Shown here one piece after another: positions 1-9,400 of a DNA stretch of 64,000 bases. Both the position numbers and the translations under genes were made by a program. Source of the DNA: Bin87 sp965115825 (GTDB lineage: Bacteria; Chloroflexota; Dehalococcoidia; Lucifugimonadales; UBA3495); contig OZ220464.1 in NCBI GenBank assembly GCA_965115825.1, positions 1,364,001 to 1,428,000 of the forward strand, written 5' to 3'. Numbering within the stretch: position 1 is the first letter of the stretch; each line of letters starts with the position of its first letter. The notes beneath the pieces are model-generated. The model worked only from the letters and a program-made list of their open reading frames with translations, did no database searches and was not told the DNA's origin.

Positions 1-319
1 CGGCGGCGGGCCTGGCGAAAAAGCTGCGCGTGTCGTTCACCAGTATATCGATGCGTGAGTGGACGGCGGCGAAAGCGTACAGTATGCCGGCTGCGCCCTC
101 CGGAGTATCCCAACGGCCGGCGCAGCCATGAGCATCCTCCCCGGTTACATCCGCAACGGCAGCGCGGATGGTCCGGACAGCGTCGGCATGGCGCGCCACG
201 GCAAAGACGGCAGCGCCGGCCTCGGCCAGGGCGGCGGCCAGATGCGGGGACTCCTTGCCGCCGGCGGAAGCGACGATAGCGGTATGGCCGGCGAGGCTGA
301 ACTCAGCGGGAAGAGTCAT
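1..319 (-). CDS. SDR-family oxidoreductase, 3' part cut by window edge
   Basis: The reverse strand is open from an ATG at 319 to the window edge (106 codons). It reads as the N-terminal Rossmann half of a short-chain dehydrogenase: a first beta strand with a Gly-containing turn (IVASAGGKESPHLA), a beta-alpha repeat, then the strand ILVNDTRSF where classical SDRs have NNAG. It starts 5 bp after the stop of the SDR gene at 325-1137, so the two are almost certainly one operon. Both the TGxxxGIG and NNAG motifs are degenerate, so the protein may bind cofactor atypically or be non-catalytic. The catalytic Tyr/Lys region lies outside the window. Substrate cannot be named. Confidence 0.75.
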   Translation of the reverse strand, partial: MTLPAEFSLAGHTAIVASAGGKESPHLAAALAEAGAAVFAVARHADAVRTIRAAVADVTGEDAHGCAGRWDTPEGAAGILYAFAAVHSRIDILVNDTRSFFARPAA

Positions 320-324
320 TGTGA

Positions 325-1137
325 CTATGGCTCCAAAGCAGCATAAGGGGCATGGCCGGTAGGGGCGATGCCGGCGGCCAGCCCGGCGCCGTCCAGGATA
401 AACATCTCGCCGGTCATATAGTCTGAGGCGTCGGAGGCCAGGAAGACGGCAACGGGGCCTAAATCCTCAGGCTTGCCCAGCTTGCCGGTGGGCAGGAAGT
501 CGCCGGACTGAGGCAGCGTGCGGTTGATGTCCGCGCCGGGGTCTATGGTTGGGATGAAGCCGGATACGATGCTGTTGGCAGTGATGCCGTATCGGGACAG
601 GCTGAACGACAGCACCCGGGTAAGCTGGATAACGCCGCCTTTTGATGCGCAGTACATATAAATATCGCGGCCACCGCGCAAGCCGAAGCCCGAGGCTACA
701 TTGATAATTTTGCCCTTGCCGGCATCGGCCATGGGCTTGGCGACGGCGCGGGCGCAGTAGAATGCGCCGGACAGGTTCACGGACATTGCCGTTTCCCACT
801 CTTCATCGGTGATTTCCCAAATAGGCTTGAGCACGTTGTCGGCCACCATAGCGGCGTTGTTAATTAGCGCGTCCACGCGCCCGAAGCGAGCCATGGCAGC
901 GTCAACCAACGCATCAGCGTCGGCGGATTGACACACGTCGGTGGGTACGGCGATGGCGTCCCGGCCGGCGGCGATTACTTCATCGCGGGCGGCTTCGATG
1001 GGGCCGGGCCGGCGTCCGGCGATGGCCAGATTGGCGCCGGAACGGGCCAAGGCGCGCACCATCGCCAAGCCCAAGCCGGTGCCGCCGCCGGTAATAACGA
1101 CGACCTTGCCGTCGAGGTAGAGGTTCTCCAGCATCAT
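325..1137 (-). CDS. Short-chain dehydrogenase/reductase (classical SDR)
   Basis: This is a 270-residue cytosolic NAD(P)-dependent oxidoreductase of normal SDR length. The cofactor motif GGGTGLG is at residues 17-23, NNAA at 93-96, the structural Asn at 121, Ser at 149 and the YCASK catalytic pair at Tyr162/Lys166. The C-terminal MTGEMFILDGAGLAAG is the usual 3-oxoacyl-reductase-like end. It is followed after 5 bp by a second, degenerate SDR gene and transcribed divergently from the SDR at 1409. Family is certain; substrate (sugar, alcohol or acyl chain) cannot be told. Confidence 0.9.
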   Translation of the reverse strand: MMLENLYLDGKVVVITGGGTGLGLAMVRALARSGANLAIAGRRPGPIEAARDEVIAAGRDAIAVPTDVCQSADADALVDAAMARFGRVDALINNAAMVADNVLKPIWEITDEEWETAMSVNLSGAFYCARAVAKPMADAGKGKIINVASGFGLRGGRDIYMYCASKGGVIQLTRVLSFSLSRYGITANSIVSGFIPTIDPGADINRTLPQSGDFLPTGKLGKPEDLGPVAVFLASDASDYMTGEMFILDGAGLAAGIAPTGHAPYAALEP

Positions 1138-1408
1138 TCTCCTTTACACACCGCGATGCGCAGGGGAAACAGGATACCATCCGTTGGCGTTGTCGTAACC
1201 CCGGGTTGGTTGCTTAGGCTCGGCTGGTGAGCTGGATTTCGTAGCTTTCATTCAGGCTGGCGTCATCAATATGGGTTTTGTACAGGGATGGGCAATATGG
1301 CGAGGGGATCCTGCGGAGCCCGCTTAACAACCCACCCGATAGCGGTTATTATCATCCTGCGCTGTCCGCTTGGCGCGGGTGGACGTACCAATAACGAGGT
1401 GAGTAACC

Positions 1409-2284
1409 ATGACAATGCCATCCGACACTTTGCAGGGCCGCGTAGCCATCGTGACCGGCGCGGCCAGCCCTATTGGGATGGGTCGCTCCATCACCGCCGG
1501 GCTGGTGCGCGCCGGCGCCCGGGTCGCCATGCTGGACATTAACGAGGACTGGCTGGACCGGACGGCCAACGATATGCGTGAAATCGGCGGCGACGACGCT
1601 GTGCTGCCCATCATCGCCGACGTTACCGATCCGGAATCCGCGCATAACGCGGTGCAGCAGACCATCAGGGAGATGGGCGGCCTGCACATTCTGGTGAATA
1701 ACGCCGGCATCAATCCGCGCACCGGAGGGTTCGGCGGCAGCGCGTCGGGCAGCCGCACCGACTTTTGGGACATTCCTCCGGATGCCTGGCTGAAAGTCAT
1801 CGCAGTGAACCTCAGCGGGCCATTTTTGATGTCCCACGCTGTGGCCGGACACATGATTGAACAAGGCTTCGGGCGCATCATCGGGGTTACCACCAGCATG
1901 GATACGATGTGGCGCAAGGGCGGCGCTCCTTACGGCCCGTCCAAGGCCGGCCACGAGGCGCTGGTGGCCATTATGGCGCAAGACCTGGAAGGGAGCGGAG
2001 TAACCGCCAACGTGCTCACTCCCGGCGGGGCGACGGCAACCAACATGGTGCTGCCGCCGGAAGGGGCTACCCCCGAGGCTCTGATACAGCCGGAGGTAAT
2101 GCAGGCGCCGGTAGTCTGGATTGCGTCCGATGATGCCGGCGACTGGAACGGGCGGCGCATCATAGCCTACTACTGGGACGAATCACTGCCGCTGTCGGCG
2201 CGGCTGGAGAAGTGCGGGGCGCCGGCAGCGTGGCCGCAGTTGGGGTTGCAGGCGGTCCATCCGGATTGGTTCGGGCGCGGGTAG
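1409..2284 (+). CDS. Short-chain dehydrogenase/reductase
   Basis: This 291-residue SDR has the cofactor loop TGAASPIGMG at residues 16-25, an Asp after beta2 (MLDIN) that usually indicates NAD preference, NNAG at 97-100 and the catalytic YGPSK at Tyr175/Lys179. GAGGTGAG just upstream of the ATG is a good ribosome binding site. The C-terminal 50 residues (from IAYYWDESLPL) extend past the usual core and are rich in Trp and Pro, as in some SDRs acting on bulky substrates. A terminator hairpin follows at 2319, so the gene is probably monocistronic. Substrate unknown. Confidence 0.9.
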   Translation: MTMPSDTLQGRVAIVTGAASPIGMGRSITAGLVRAGARVAMLDINEDWLDRTANDMREIGGDDAVLPIIADVTDPESAHNAVQQTIREMGGLHILVNNAGINPRTGGFGGSASGSRTDFWDIPPDAWLKVIAVNLSGPFLMSHAVAGHMIEQGFGRIIGVTTSMDTMWRKGGAPYGPSKAGHEALVAIMAQDLEGSGVTANVLTPGGATATNMVLPPEGATPEALIQPEVMQAPVVWIASDDAGDWNGRRIIAYYWDESLPLSARLEKCGAPAAWPQLGLQAVHPDWFGRG

Positions 2285-2318
2285 CATCGCAAAATAACCG
2301 GCGGGAAGAAATACCCAG

Positions 2319-2344
2319 GGGCGGGTTGGGAACCCGCCCTTTTT
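2319..2344 (+). terminator. Rho-independent terminator after SDR gene
   Basis: A 9-bp perfect stem (GGGCGGGTT / AACCCGCCC) with a GGG loop is followed directly by TTTTT, 35 bp after the stop codon at 2284. The same stem sequence recurs at 37081. Confidence 0.85.
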
Positions 2345-2361
2345 GCTGGACTGCCTACCGA

Positions 2362-2763
2362 TTACCGAACGGCGAGAGTCTCCACTTCTGCGATGTAACC
2401 CGCGGTTTCCCGGATGCAGCGTTCGGTATGCTGATTGCAGGCGCCAGTGCAAAAACAGGTGCCGTGCAGCTGACTGAGACGGCTATAGTATCGCCTCTGC
2501 AATGAGTTTGGGGCGCGGCCGGATACAACCAGGTCGTCCAGGCAGACTGGTAAATCCGGTTGGGCCTGGCTCTTCCCGATTAACGCCAGTATCAGGGTAT
2601 CGGTGGCGCGTTTGGCGGCGCGCCAGGCTTTCTCTGTGGAGTCGCGGATGTCGCCCATTTCCAGCCGTGCAACAGCTTGGGCGTGTATCTGCCTGGCGTC
2701 CGCGAAAATTTCGTCAACTTGGTCATGGCCATCAACTTCGTCATGGATTGAAGTGGCGGTCAT
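2362..2763 (-). CDS. HEPN/PaREP1-like small helical protein
   Basis: This 133-residue, mainly helical protein has the core ARLEMGDIRDSTEKAWRAAKRATDTL, which fits PaREP1/HEPN-like proteins (a helix, then GD-x-x-x-x-x-EK-x-W-x-A). The canonical HEPN R-x4-6-H nuclease motif is not seen. A Cys/His-containing stretch (CFCTGACNQHTERC) near residues 103-116 is unusual and might bind metal. It stands alone between convergent and codirectional neighbours with no obvious toxin or antitoxin partner. Two longer relatives occur at 57115 and 57775 and a repeat-bearing one at 34174. Function unknown. Confidence 0.65.
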   Translation of the reverse strand: MTATSIHDEVDGHDQVDEIFADARQIHAQAVARLEMGDIRDSTEKAWRAAKRATDTLILALIGKSQAQPDLPVCLDDLVVSGRAPNSLQRRYYSRLSQLHGTCFCTGACNQHTERCIRETAGYIAEVETLAVR

Positions 2764-2855
2764 GATTCAGTATTGCTCCGTTTGCCATCTCTGAAATGAA
2801 CGGTCTCCCATGCAAGCGGCCCAAACAGGCGTTGAGTGTCTTAAAAACGGCCTCG

Positions 2856-4043
2856 TCAGTCTGGCGCGAAAGTACTCAGGTAGGCTTTTTGAATGGCCTC
2901 GGCTAAATGCGATACGTGAACGGCGACAGTGTCATCGCCACCGCCGGCGTAGTTCAGCCCAACGACTTTACCCTCAACATTAACTAAGGGGCCGCCGGAA
3001 TCACCGCTAACGGACTTTGCAGAGTGGCGCAGCTTCTCCACCCAATCCGCTACATCGCAGTCGTGGCAATTGTCCTCAAACTGGCCTATGTTGCTAATTT
3101 CTCCTACTCGCTGGGCAGCGTAAACGGTTGACAGGTATGCCTCCCAATCGGCACGCTTTTCGACGGCTCCGTAGCCCAAGAGGGTTACCGCGTCGCCAAC
3201 GGTGATCGACGCCGGGTCGGCCAGCTCCAGCGGCTCACCCTCTATACCAACGCTGCTTCGAGACAGGACAGCGATGTCGGCCTCTCGATTCACGTGCAGA
3301 ATCTTTGAGCGTACCGCGCCATCGCGGTCGCGAATGAGAATGGCCTTGGAATCGGATACAAGCCACTCTCCGACTTCCCAAGTGTCGGCCGAGCGTTCCT
3401 GCAGTGTAATGTAATATGACTCTATGACGTGGTAGTTGGTGACGATGAATACGTTCTCACCTTGCCCCCAAACCATCCATCCTGTGCCGAACGCGCGACT
3501 GACGGCTGGCTCTTTCCAGCGCCACTTAGTCCCACGATTATCGACCCAGACCTTCTGCTTCCGGTAAGTGATTTCGATTTCCACAATGGATCCCTTTACC
3601 TTATCGAAAACGATTGGCCATAGGTCCGGCGTTGCGGTGGGGATGGACGTTGCGGTGGGTTCCGGGGTGTCTGTCGGGCGGGAAGTAGGCGTATGAGACG
3701 GAGTGGCAGTAGGGCGCAAGGTAGGCGTAGGCGTGGGCTGATGGGTTGGGGTTGGCGGTGGAGTTGCCGTCGGAGATGGAGTATGAGAGGGCGTAGGTTG
3801 AGGAGTAGCAGTCGGCTTTGGCGTTGCAGGCGTATCGGTAGGCTCCGGCGCTGGCGTATCGGTGGGTGATAGCGATGGGGGGGCCGTCGGGTCCATGGTT
3901 GCCGTTGCCGCCAGCGTGGCTGCTACCGATGTCGGGGCGGGCGCTCCGTTCCGGTTGGGCCCGGACGGATCATTACCGCAAGCGACAAATAAGATGACGG
4001 CCACGGCCGTCGCCCATATAACCAGGAGCCGCGAGGCGCGCAT
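2856..4043 (-). CDS. Trypsin-like serine protease lipoprotein with Thr/Pro stalk
   Basis: This is a 395-residue exported protease anchored outside the membrane. I start it at ATG 4043: this gives a signal peptide ending in the lipobox FVAC (Cys22), and the ATG shares a base with the cysS stop (TGATG), implying translational coupling. Residues about 25-140 are a Thr/Pro-rich stalk. The protease domain follows, with His205 (TNYHV), Asp256 (ADIAVL) and Ser349 (GDSGGP) forming the triad, in HtrA-like order but with no PDZ domain. A CHDC segment may make a disulfide. A likely role is envelope protein quality control or secreted proteolysis; substrate unknown. Confidence 0.85.
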   Translation of the reverse strand: MRASRLLVIWATAVAVILFVACGNDPSGPNRNGAPAPTSVAATLAATATMDPTAPPSLSPTDTPAPEPTDTPATPKPTATPQPTPSHTPSPTATPPPTPTHQPTPTPTLRPTATPSHTPTSRPTDTPEPTATSIPTATPDLWPIVFDKVKGSIVEIEITYRKQKVWVDNRGTKWRWKEPAVSRAFGTGWMVWGQGENVFIVTNYHVIESYYITLQERSADTWEVGEWLVSDSKAILIRDRDGAVRSKILHVNREADIAVLSRSSVGIEGEPLELADPASITVGDAVTLLGYGAVEKRADWEAYLSTVYAAQRVGEISNIGQFEDNCHDCDVADWVEKLRHSAKSVSGDSGGPLVNVEGKVVGLNYAGGGDDTVAVHVSHLAEAIQKAYLSTFAPD

Positions 4044-6253
4044 CAGTGGCGGAAGCCGGTATCGAAGCCGCGAGCTGACGGGTTGATGAGAAGGTCGGGG
4101 CGGCCGCCCCAACGCTTGAGAAAGCGTCCGAAGTTCTTACGGCTCAATTCGTTGCGCTGGTTTTCGTCCAGCTCCTCCCACTGGCGATGCTCATGGCGAA
4201 CCATGGGCAGGCTGCTGTCGCACACGACGCGATAGCCGGCGTTTTTGAATTGGAAGCAATAGTCAATATCCAGGTTGCGGTAGAACCGGAAGGACTCATG
4301 CATCAGGCCCACGGACGGGAGGGCGGCGCGACGGAAGGCCATGCAGTAGGCTTGCATGGCGTCGGCGTCGCCCTGGTCAACTTCTTCATGGAAGTGCTGC
4401 ATATCGTCGGTGGTTAGCCCGTAAGGCCCGAAGATGCCGACGGTCTCATCGGCCAGCCGCTCCGCAACAGAGGAGATAACGTCGCCAACAATCTCGGTGG
4501 AGGCGTCTAGCAGCACAATGTAACGGCCCCGGGCCTGCTTCAGCCCGATGTTCTTGCCGGCGGCGTCGCCTACCACGTGGTCGCAGTGAATCACGCGGAC
4601 GTTATCGTGTTCCGCCTGGGCCGATTCCAGGTATTCGGCGGTGCCGTCGGTGGAACCGTTGTCCACGACGATAAGCTCAGCGGATGCGCCCGCCGTGTGC
4701 CGCAGGACTGCCTCCACGCAGCGACGCACGTCGTCCACGTAATCATAGGCGTTGATGAGAAAGGTGAAGTCGTAAAGGTCGGGCTGGTCCAGCAGGGAGG
4801 GCACTTCCCGGGAGGCTGACACCGATGACCACCTGGCTTCCTGCAACTCTAGGGGGGTCTGCGGGCGAACGCGGGTCAGGTCGCCGACATCCTCAACAAC
4901 CATGCCGGAGGAGATTACGTCGTCGCGCAGGCTGTCGGCGACGGCGTAGCGTCCCTGGCGACGCAAATCGGCGCGCCGAGTGATTGTCTTACTGTTCATA
5001 GAGCCGATTTCGTAACAAGACGGAACTGCGTCCAGGTCAAGGCCAAACACGCGGTCGAAGTCCAGCAGCAGGTGCAGTTTGTCCGCCGGCGCAAGCTCCG
5101 AGCGAACCATTTCCCAGGTGACGGCCAATCCGGTGGGGAGGTCAAGGTCGTTGCTGACGGCATCCCAGAACCGGCGGCCCCAGGCTTCCGCTTGGCTGCT
5201 GGCGGTGTGCGGTTCCGAGCCGTTCTCCGGCACGTTGCGCCACGCCCAGATGCGGTTGCGCAGCCCGGTAAGGGCTTTCTCAGCGGCGCGCAGGGAGGTG
5301 AAAGTAAAGTTCATGCGATGGCGATAACGCACGGTCATACAAAGGTAGCGGAACGCCAGCGGGTCGAATCCGCGCGCGGATAAGTCTGCTATCAGGAATA
5401 CGTTCCCGGCCGACTTGGCCATCTTGGCGCCGTCGGCCAGTAGATGCTGACCGTGCACCCAGTAGTTGACATGCTGGCGACCGAAGGCGCCTTCGCTCTG
5501 GGCGATTTCATCTTCGTGGTGGGGGAAGACGTTATCAACGCCGCCGGTGTGGATGTCAAAACGCTCGCCCAGATACTTGTGGGCCATGGCGGAACATTCA
5601 ATGTGCCAACCGGGGAAGCCCTCCCCCCACGGACTGCGCCACTTGACGTCGCGGCCGGGCTCGGCGGCTTTCCAGAGGGTAAAGTCGCGAGGGTCGCGTT
5701 TCAGCGGATCGGCTTCGGCGCGAACGCCTTCAAGCAGGTCGCCGCCGAAGTTCCGCGAGAGCTTGCCGTAGTCGGGGTAGCTGCTGACGCTGAAGTAGAT
5801 GTTGCCCCCGGCCTCGTAGGCGGCGCCGTTGCGCATCAGAGCGCCGACCATTTCCAGCATCTCGGGGATGTGATGGGACGCCCAGGGGAAGACGTGGGCC
5901 GGCCGGATGTTGATGCGTTCTTCGTCCCTCCAGAAGCAATCGGCGTAGAATTGGCCAATCTCCTGGAGGGATTTGCCCTCGGCCAAGGCGGCCATAATCA
6001 TCTTGTCGCCGCCAGCCTCGGCCAGTTCCTGGCGCATATGGCCCACATCGGTAATGTTCTTGATGTGATAAACCTCATTGCCGTGGGCTTCCAGAATGCG
6101 GCGAATCCAGTCCGCCATGAGGTAGGTGCGCAGGTTGCCGATGTGGGCGTAGCGATAGACCGTTGGCCCGCAGGTGTACATTGAAACCTTGCCGGGCGAC
6201 ATCGGCCGGATTTCCTCGACGGTCTTGGTCAGGGTATTGTAGATACGCAACAT
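4043..6253 (-). CDS. cysS: Cysteinyl-tRNA synthetase fused to a family 2 glycosyltransferase
   Basis: This 736-residue protein starts at ATG 6253, behind GGGAGGTG. Residues 1-470 are a complete CysRS: Cys28, HIGN at 37-40, zinc ligands Cys220 and His/His/Glu245-247, KMAKS at 277-281, and the C-terminal helical domain. It charges tRNA-Cys. After a linker, residues 496-736 are a GT2-type glycosyltransferase with VVDNGSTDGT near 529 and a LLDAST segment in the DXD position. Ordinary CysRS ends near residue 460-490, so the second domain is an in-frame fusion, not readthrough: no stop lies between them. The downstream protease gene is coupled to its stop. Confidence 0.92.
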   Translation of the reverse strand: MLRIYNTLTKTVEEIRPMSPGKVSMYTCGPTVYRYAHIGNLRTYLMADWIRRILEAHGNEVYHIKNITDVGHMRQELAEAGGDKMIMAALAEGKSLQEIGQFYADCFWRDEERINIRPAHVFPWASHHIPEMLEMVGALMRNGAAYEAGGNIYFSVSSYPDYGKLSRNFGGDLLEGVRAEADPLKRDPRDFTLWKAAEPGRDVKWRSPWGEGFPGWHIECSAMAHKYLGERFDIHTGGVDNVFPHHEDEIAQSEGAFGRQHVNYWVHGQHLLADGAKMAKSAGNVFLIADLSARGFDPLAFRYLCMTVRYRHRMNFTFTSLRAAEKALTGLRNRIWAWRNVPENGSEPHTASSQAEAWGRRFWDAVSNDLDLPTGLAVTWEMVRSELAPADKLHLLLDFDRVFGLDLDAVPSCYEIGSMNSKTITRRADLRRQGRYAVADSLRDDVISSGMVVEDVGDLTRVRPQTPLELQEARWSSVSASREVPSLLDQPDLYDFTFLINAYDYVDDVRRCVEAVLRHTAGASAELIVVDNGSTDGTAEYLESAQAEHDNVRVIHCDHVVGDAAGKNIGLKQARGRYIVLLDASTEIVGDVISSVAERLADETVGIFGPYGLTTDDMQHFHEEVDQGDADAMQAYCMAFRRAALPSVGLMHESFRFYRNLDIDYCFQFKNAGYRVVCDSSLPMVRHEHRQWEELDENQRNELSRKNFGRFLKRWGGRPDLLINPSARGFDTGFRH

Positions 6254-6388
6254 TGCACACCTCCCGCCGGCGGGACTAGGACTAGCTGCTGCCAGTGTAG
6301 CACGGGCGGCATTGGATTGCATCTACGCCATCGTCAAACCGCAGCCGATTAAAGCCGCGCCACATTCGGCCAATCGCCAACAGAGCAA

Positions 6389-6411
6389 GGGCAGGCCCGA
6401 AAGGCCTGCCC
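6389..6411 (-). terminator. Terminator hairpin downstream of surface-protein gene
   Basis: A 9-bp stem (GGGCAGGCC / GGCCTGCCC) with a CGAAA loop lies 56 bp past the stop of the gene ending at 6467. The T-rich side is stronger on the plus strand (TTTTT at 6417), so it may work in both directions. Confidence 0.6.
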
Positions 6412-6466
6412 CTGCGTTTTTGCTGACGTGCGGGTTGATGCGGCGGTTGCGGTTCCCCGCGCGCGG

Positions 6467-9400
6467 CTACCAGACCAGCAGGTTCCAGCAGTTGCCGCCG
6501 GGGCTGCACGTCAGGCTGCGGGTCTGGCCGCCTAGGGCTACGTCCTCAATGTTGCCGCTTACCAGCACCCAGTAGGGTTCGCCGGCTACCAGCTCCTCCA
6601 GGGTGTTGAGGTCGGCGAACTCCGGACGGGCGTCGTAGAAGAGCCATTCCTTGCTGATGCTGTCAAAGTAGAACACTGCCAGCGCTTTGTCGCCCAGCGG
6701 AGCCAGCGCTTCGGCTATCGGCGTTCCGGTTCCTACCGGGCCTTCCGGCAGGACTTCCACGCTGCCGATGGCTACCGTGTCGTCAACCTCCAGCTCCACG
6801 CTGTACACGCCGGGATCCAGGCCCGGGCAGGCTACCGCCACCGCAACTACGCCGTCGCCGTCGGTGCTCGGCGTCGGGTTGGGCATTACGTCGCGGCGAC
6901 CGATGGCTACCCGCTCGACCCGCGCGTGCACCGGCATATTGTTCACCGACAGCGTGATGTCTCCGCCGGGCTGACACTCGCCGGGGGCAACGCTGATTAC
7001 GGAGGCCGGTATCGTGATATCGGCCAGCTTCACCAGGTCTTCATACTTGGCTTCCACCCTGCTGGTGGAGGGGATGGGTACGCTGCCGCTGACCCGGTGC
7101 TCGATGAACCAGCGCCCGGAGCCGTCGGCGTACACGCTGTACTGCCGCGCCCGGTCGCCGTCGGTCACCGTTACGGTGATGGCCTCAATGGAGCTTTCCG
7201 CGTTGTCCACCGGCCAGTTCTCTCCGGAGATGGTTACCGTATCCCGAGGCCCGGCTACCGCCGGCAGCAACTTGACCGTCGGCTCCGGGATGGTGATGGC
7301 GACTTCGCCCTCAAAGCCCTGCTTATCCTTGACCCTGATGATGTGCCGGCCGGAGGTCAGCGTTGGGTTGGAGGCGGCGCCGGCGGCGGGCCATACTGCC
7401 ACCGCGCAGACGAACTGCCCGCCGCTGGACACTTCAACCTCGCCGTCGCCGTCCAGACAGTCATCGTACACGAGCATTGGCGCGCCGCTGATGGTGATGT
7501 CTTCGGGCATGATGCCGCTGCCGGCGCCGGTGGCGAAGCCCGTTCCCGTGAGGGTGAGCCGGTCGTTGGGCAGCGGTTCCCCGTGGCCGACGTTCACGAT
7601 GGCCGGCAGGATGGTTACCTTGGTGTCCTCCGACTTGCTGCCCCACTTGGCGTCGACGCGCTTGACGCCTTTCTGCGGCGGCAGTTTGAAGGTGGCCGTA
7701 GCGGAACCGTCCGCGCTTACGCTGGTGGCGCGGATGTTGTCCTTGATGACCACGCCGCCCACTTTCAGCTCGGTGAAGGCTGCCCCGGCGGTGGGGAAGT
7801 CCTGGGCGAACACGGTTACTTCGTCGCCGGCCTGGCCCTCGTTAGGCGATATGTTGATGGACGGGGTGAGCTCGAAGTCTTCAACGTCCTCGCCGGAGGT
7901 GCGGCCTTCGCCGTCCTCCACGCAGATCAGGTTGTCGTTGCCCGGCTGGAAGGTGGGCACGCTGACCTCAAAGGAGATGGCTACCCGGTCATCGCTGCTC
8001 ACGGTGGCGCTGCCAGCCTCGCTTCCGGTGGGGATGATGCCCTGCTTGCAGAGGTGACGGGCAAACACCTTATCGCTGGCCGCCTTGTCCTTGCCGGCCA
8101 CCGTGTAGGTCATCTCGGAGGTGTTGAGCGTGTAATGGAAGCAGAACTCCTGGCCGGCGCCCGGCCCCATAGCCGCTTTCATCTTGTCGCAGTCCAGGGT
8201 TTCCCACCACTCGGCCACGGCGTAGCGGGCGGCCTTGCGCTGCGCCACGTAGGCGGCGGCGGTGGTGCCGTTGTTGAAGCCGCTGCCGGTAACCGTCAGC
8301 TCTTCCCCACGCTCGCCGTCCGTATCCGACAGGGAGATTTTGGCCTCCGTGCTGACGTACACGCCTTGACGCTTCTGGATGGTGCGATTGCCGTCAGCGG
8401 TTTTCGCGCTCTGCTCCATGCCGTTGGTCATCAGCCGTTCGATGCGGCTCGGCAGCGTGTCGTCAAAGCCCAGCACGTCGAAGGCTACGGTGTGCGTTCC
8501 CGCTTCCGAGGGGTTCTTGATGCCCGAGCTGCCCAGGATGACCATGGTCAGGTCTTGGCCTCGGTTTACCCCGTTGGAGCCTTCGCATTCGTCCGAATCG
8601 CCGGTACACATATCGGGGATGCGCACCGTAATGCTCACGTCGTCCTTGTCGTCGTCAAAGTAGGCGTCGGTGTCAATCTCCGGGGCTTCGGTGACGTACG
8701 CCGGCGCGCCGTTGCCCGAGTCAACGGTGGTCGGCGAGTTGGCGACGAAATAGATGGAGCTGGCCGGTATGGCGTCGGGAACCTGGAAGTCGTCCTCCAA
8801 GAACAGCACGACGCGCGAACCTGCCGGCAGGGGAGAGTTCAGGCTGTCCAGCTTCACCGTCAGCTTGGGCGACGCCCCGGACGTGGCGCTGTCCGACGCT
8901 ATCGTCCCCGTGAACCACGCGGCGGTTAAGTCCACTGCCGCATCCTTGTCAACCTGGATTTGTACCTTGCCTATTTCGCCGGCTCCCTGCGCGTTGACCG
9001 CCCCCACCCTGTACTCCACCCACTGGTTGTCCCGGCCCAAGGCATCGCTGGTGCCCGCAATCGTGCCGGTGGTATGGGTCAGGTCGGTCATATCCGCTTC
9101 CCGGTCGTTCTTCCAAACCCCGCCGGATGAGCCAACCTTGCGGTTGAACTCTTGGGCCAGGGAGGCGCTGATGGCATTGCCGTTGCGGCCGCTCATAATC
9201 TCCAGGTCGTAGCCGGTAACCGGGCTGCCGCCATCATCCACCGGCGGATCCCAGGTTACGTAGATGACCGCTCTTACATAGTCTGTGTCGCTTTCCGCAA
9301 CCGAAAGCCACGCGATCTGCTTGGCGGCCAGGTTCCGGATGGGGCCCGGCGTAGTCGCCATGGGCGTGGCTGCCGAGGCGGCGCTCCAAGGGCCGTAGCC

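Noticed and set aside
6926..8929. 667-codon plus-strand ORF
   Set aside because: Exact antisense of the surface-protein gene; Gly/Val/Asp-rich translation without motifs, caused by high GC third positions.
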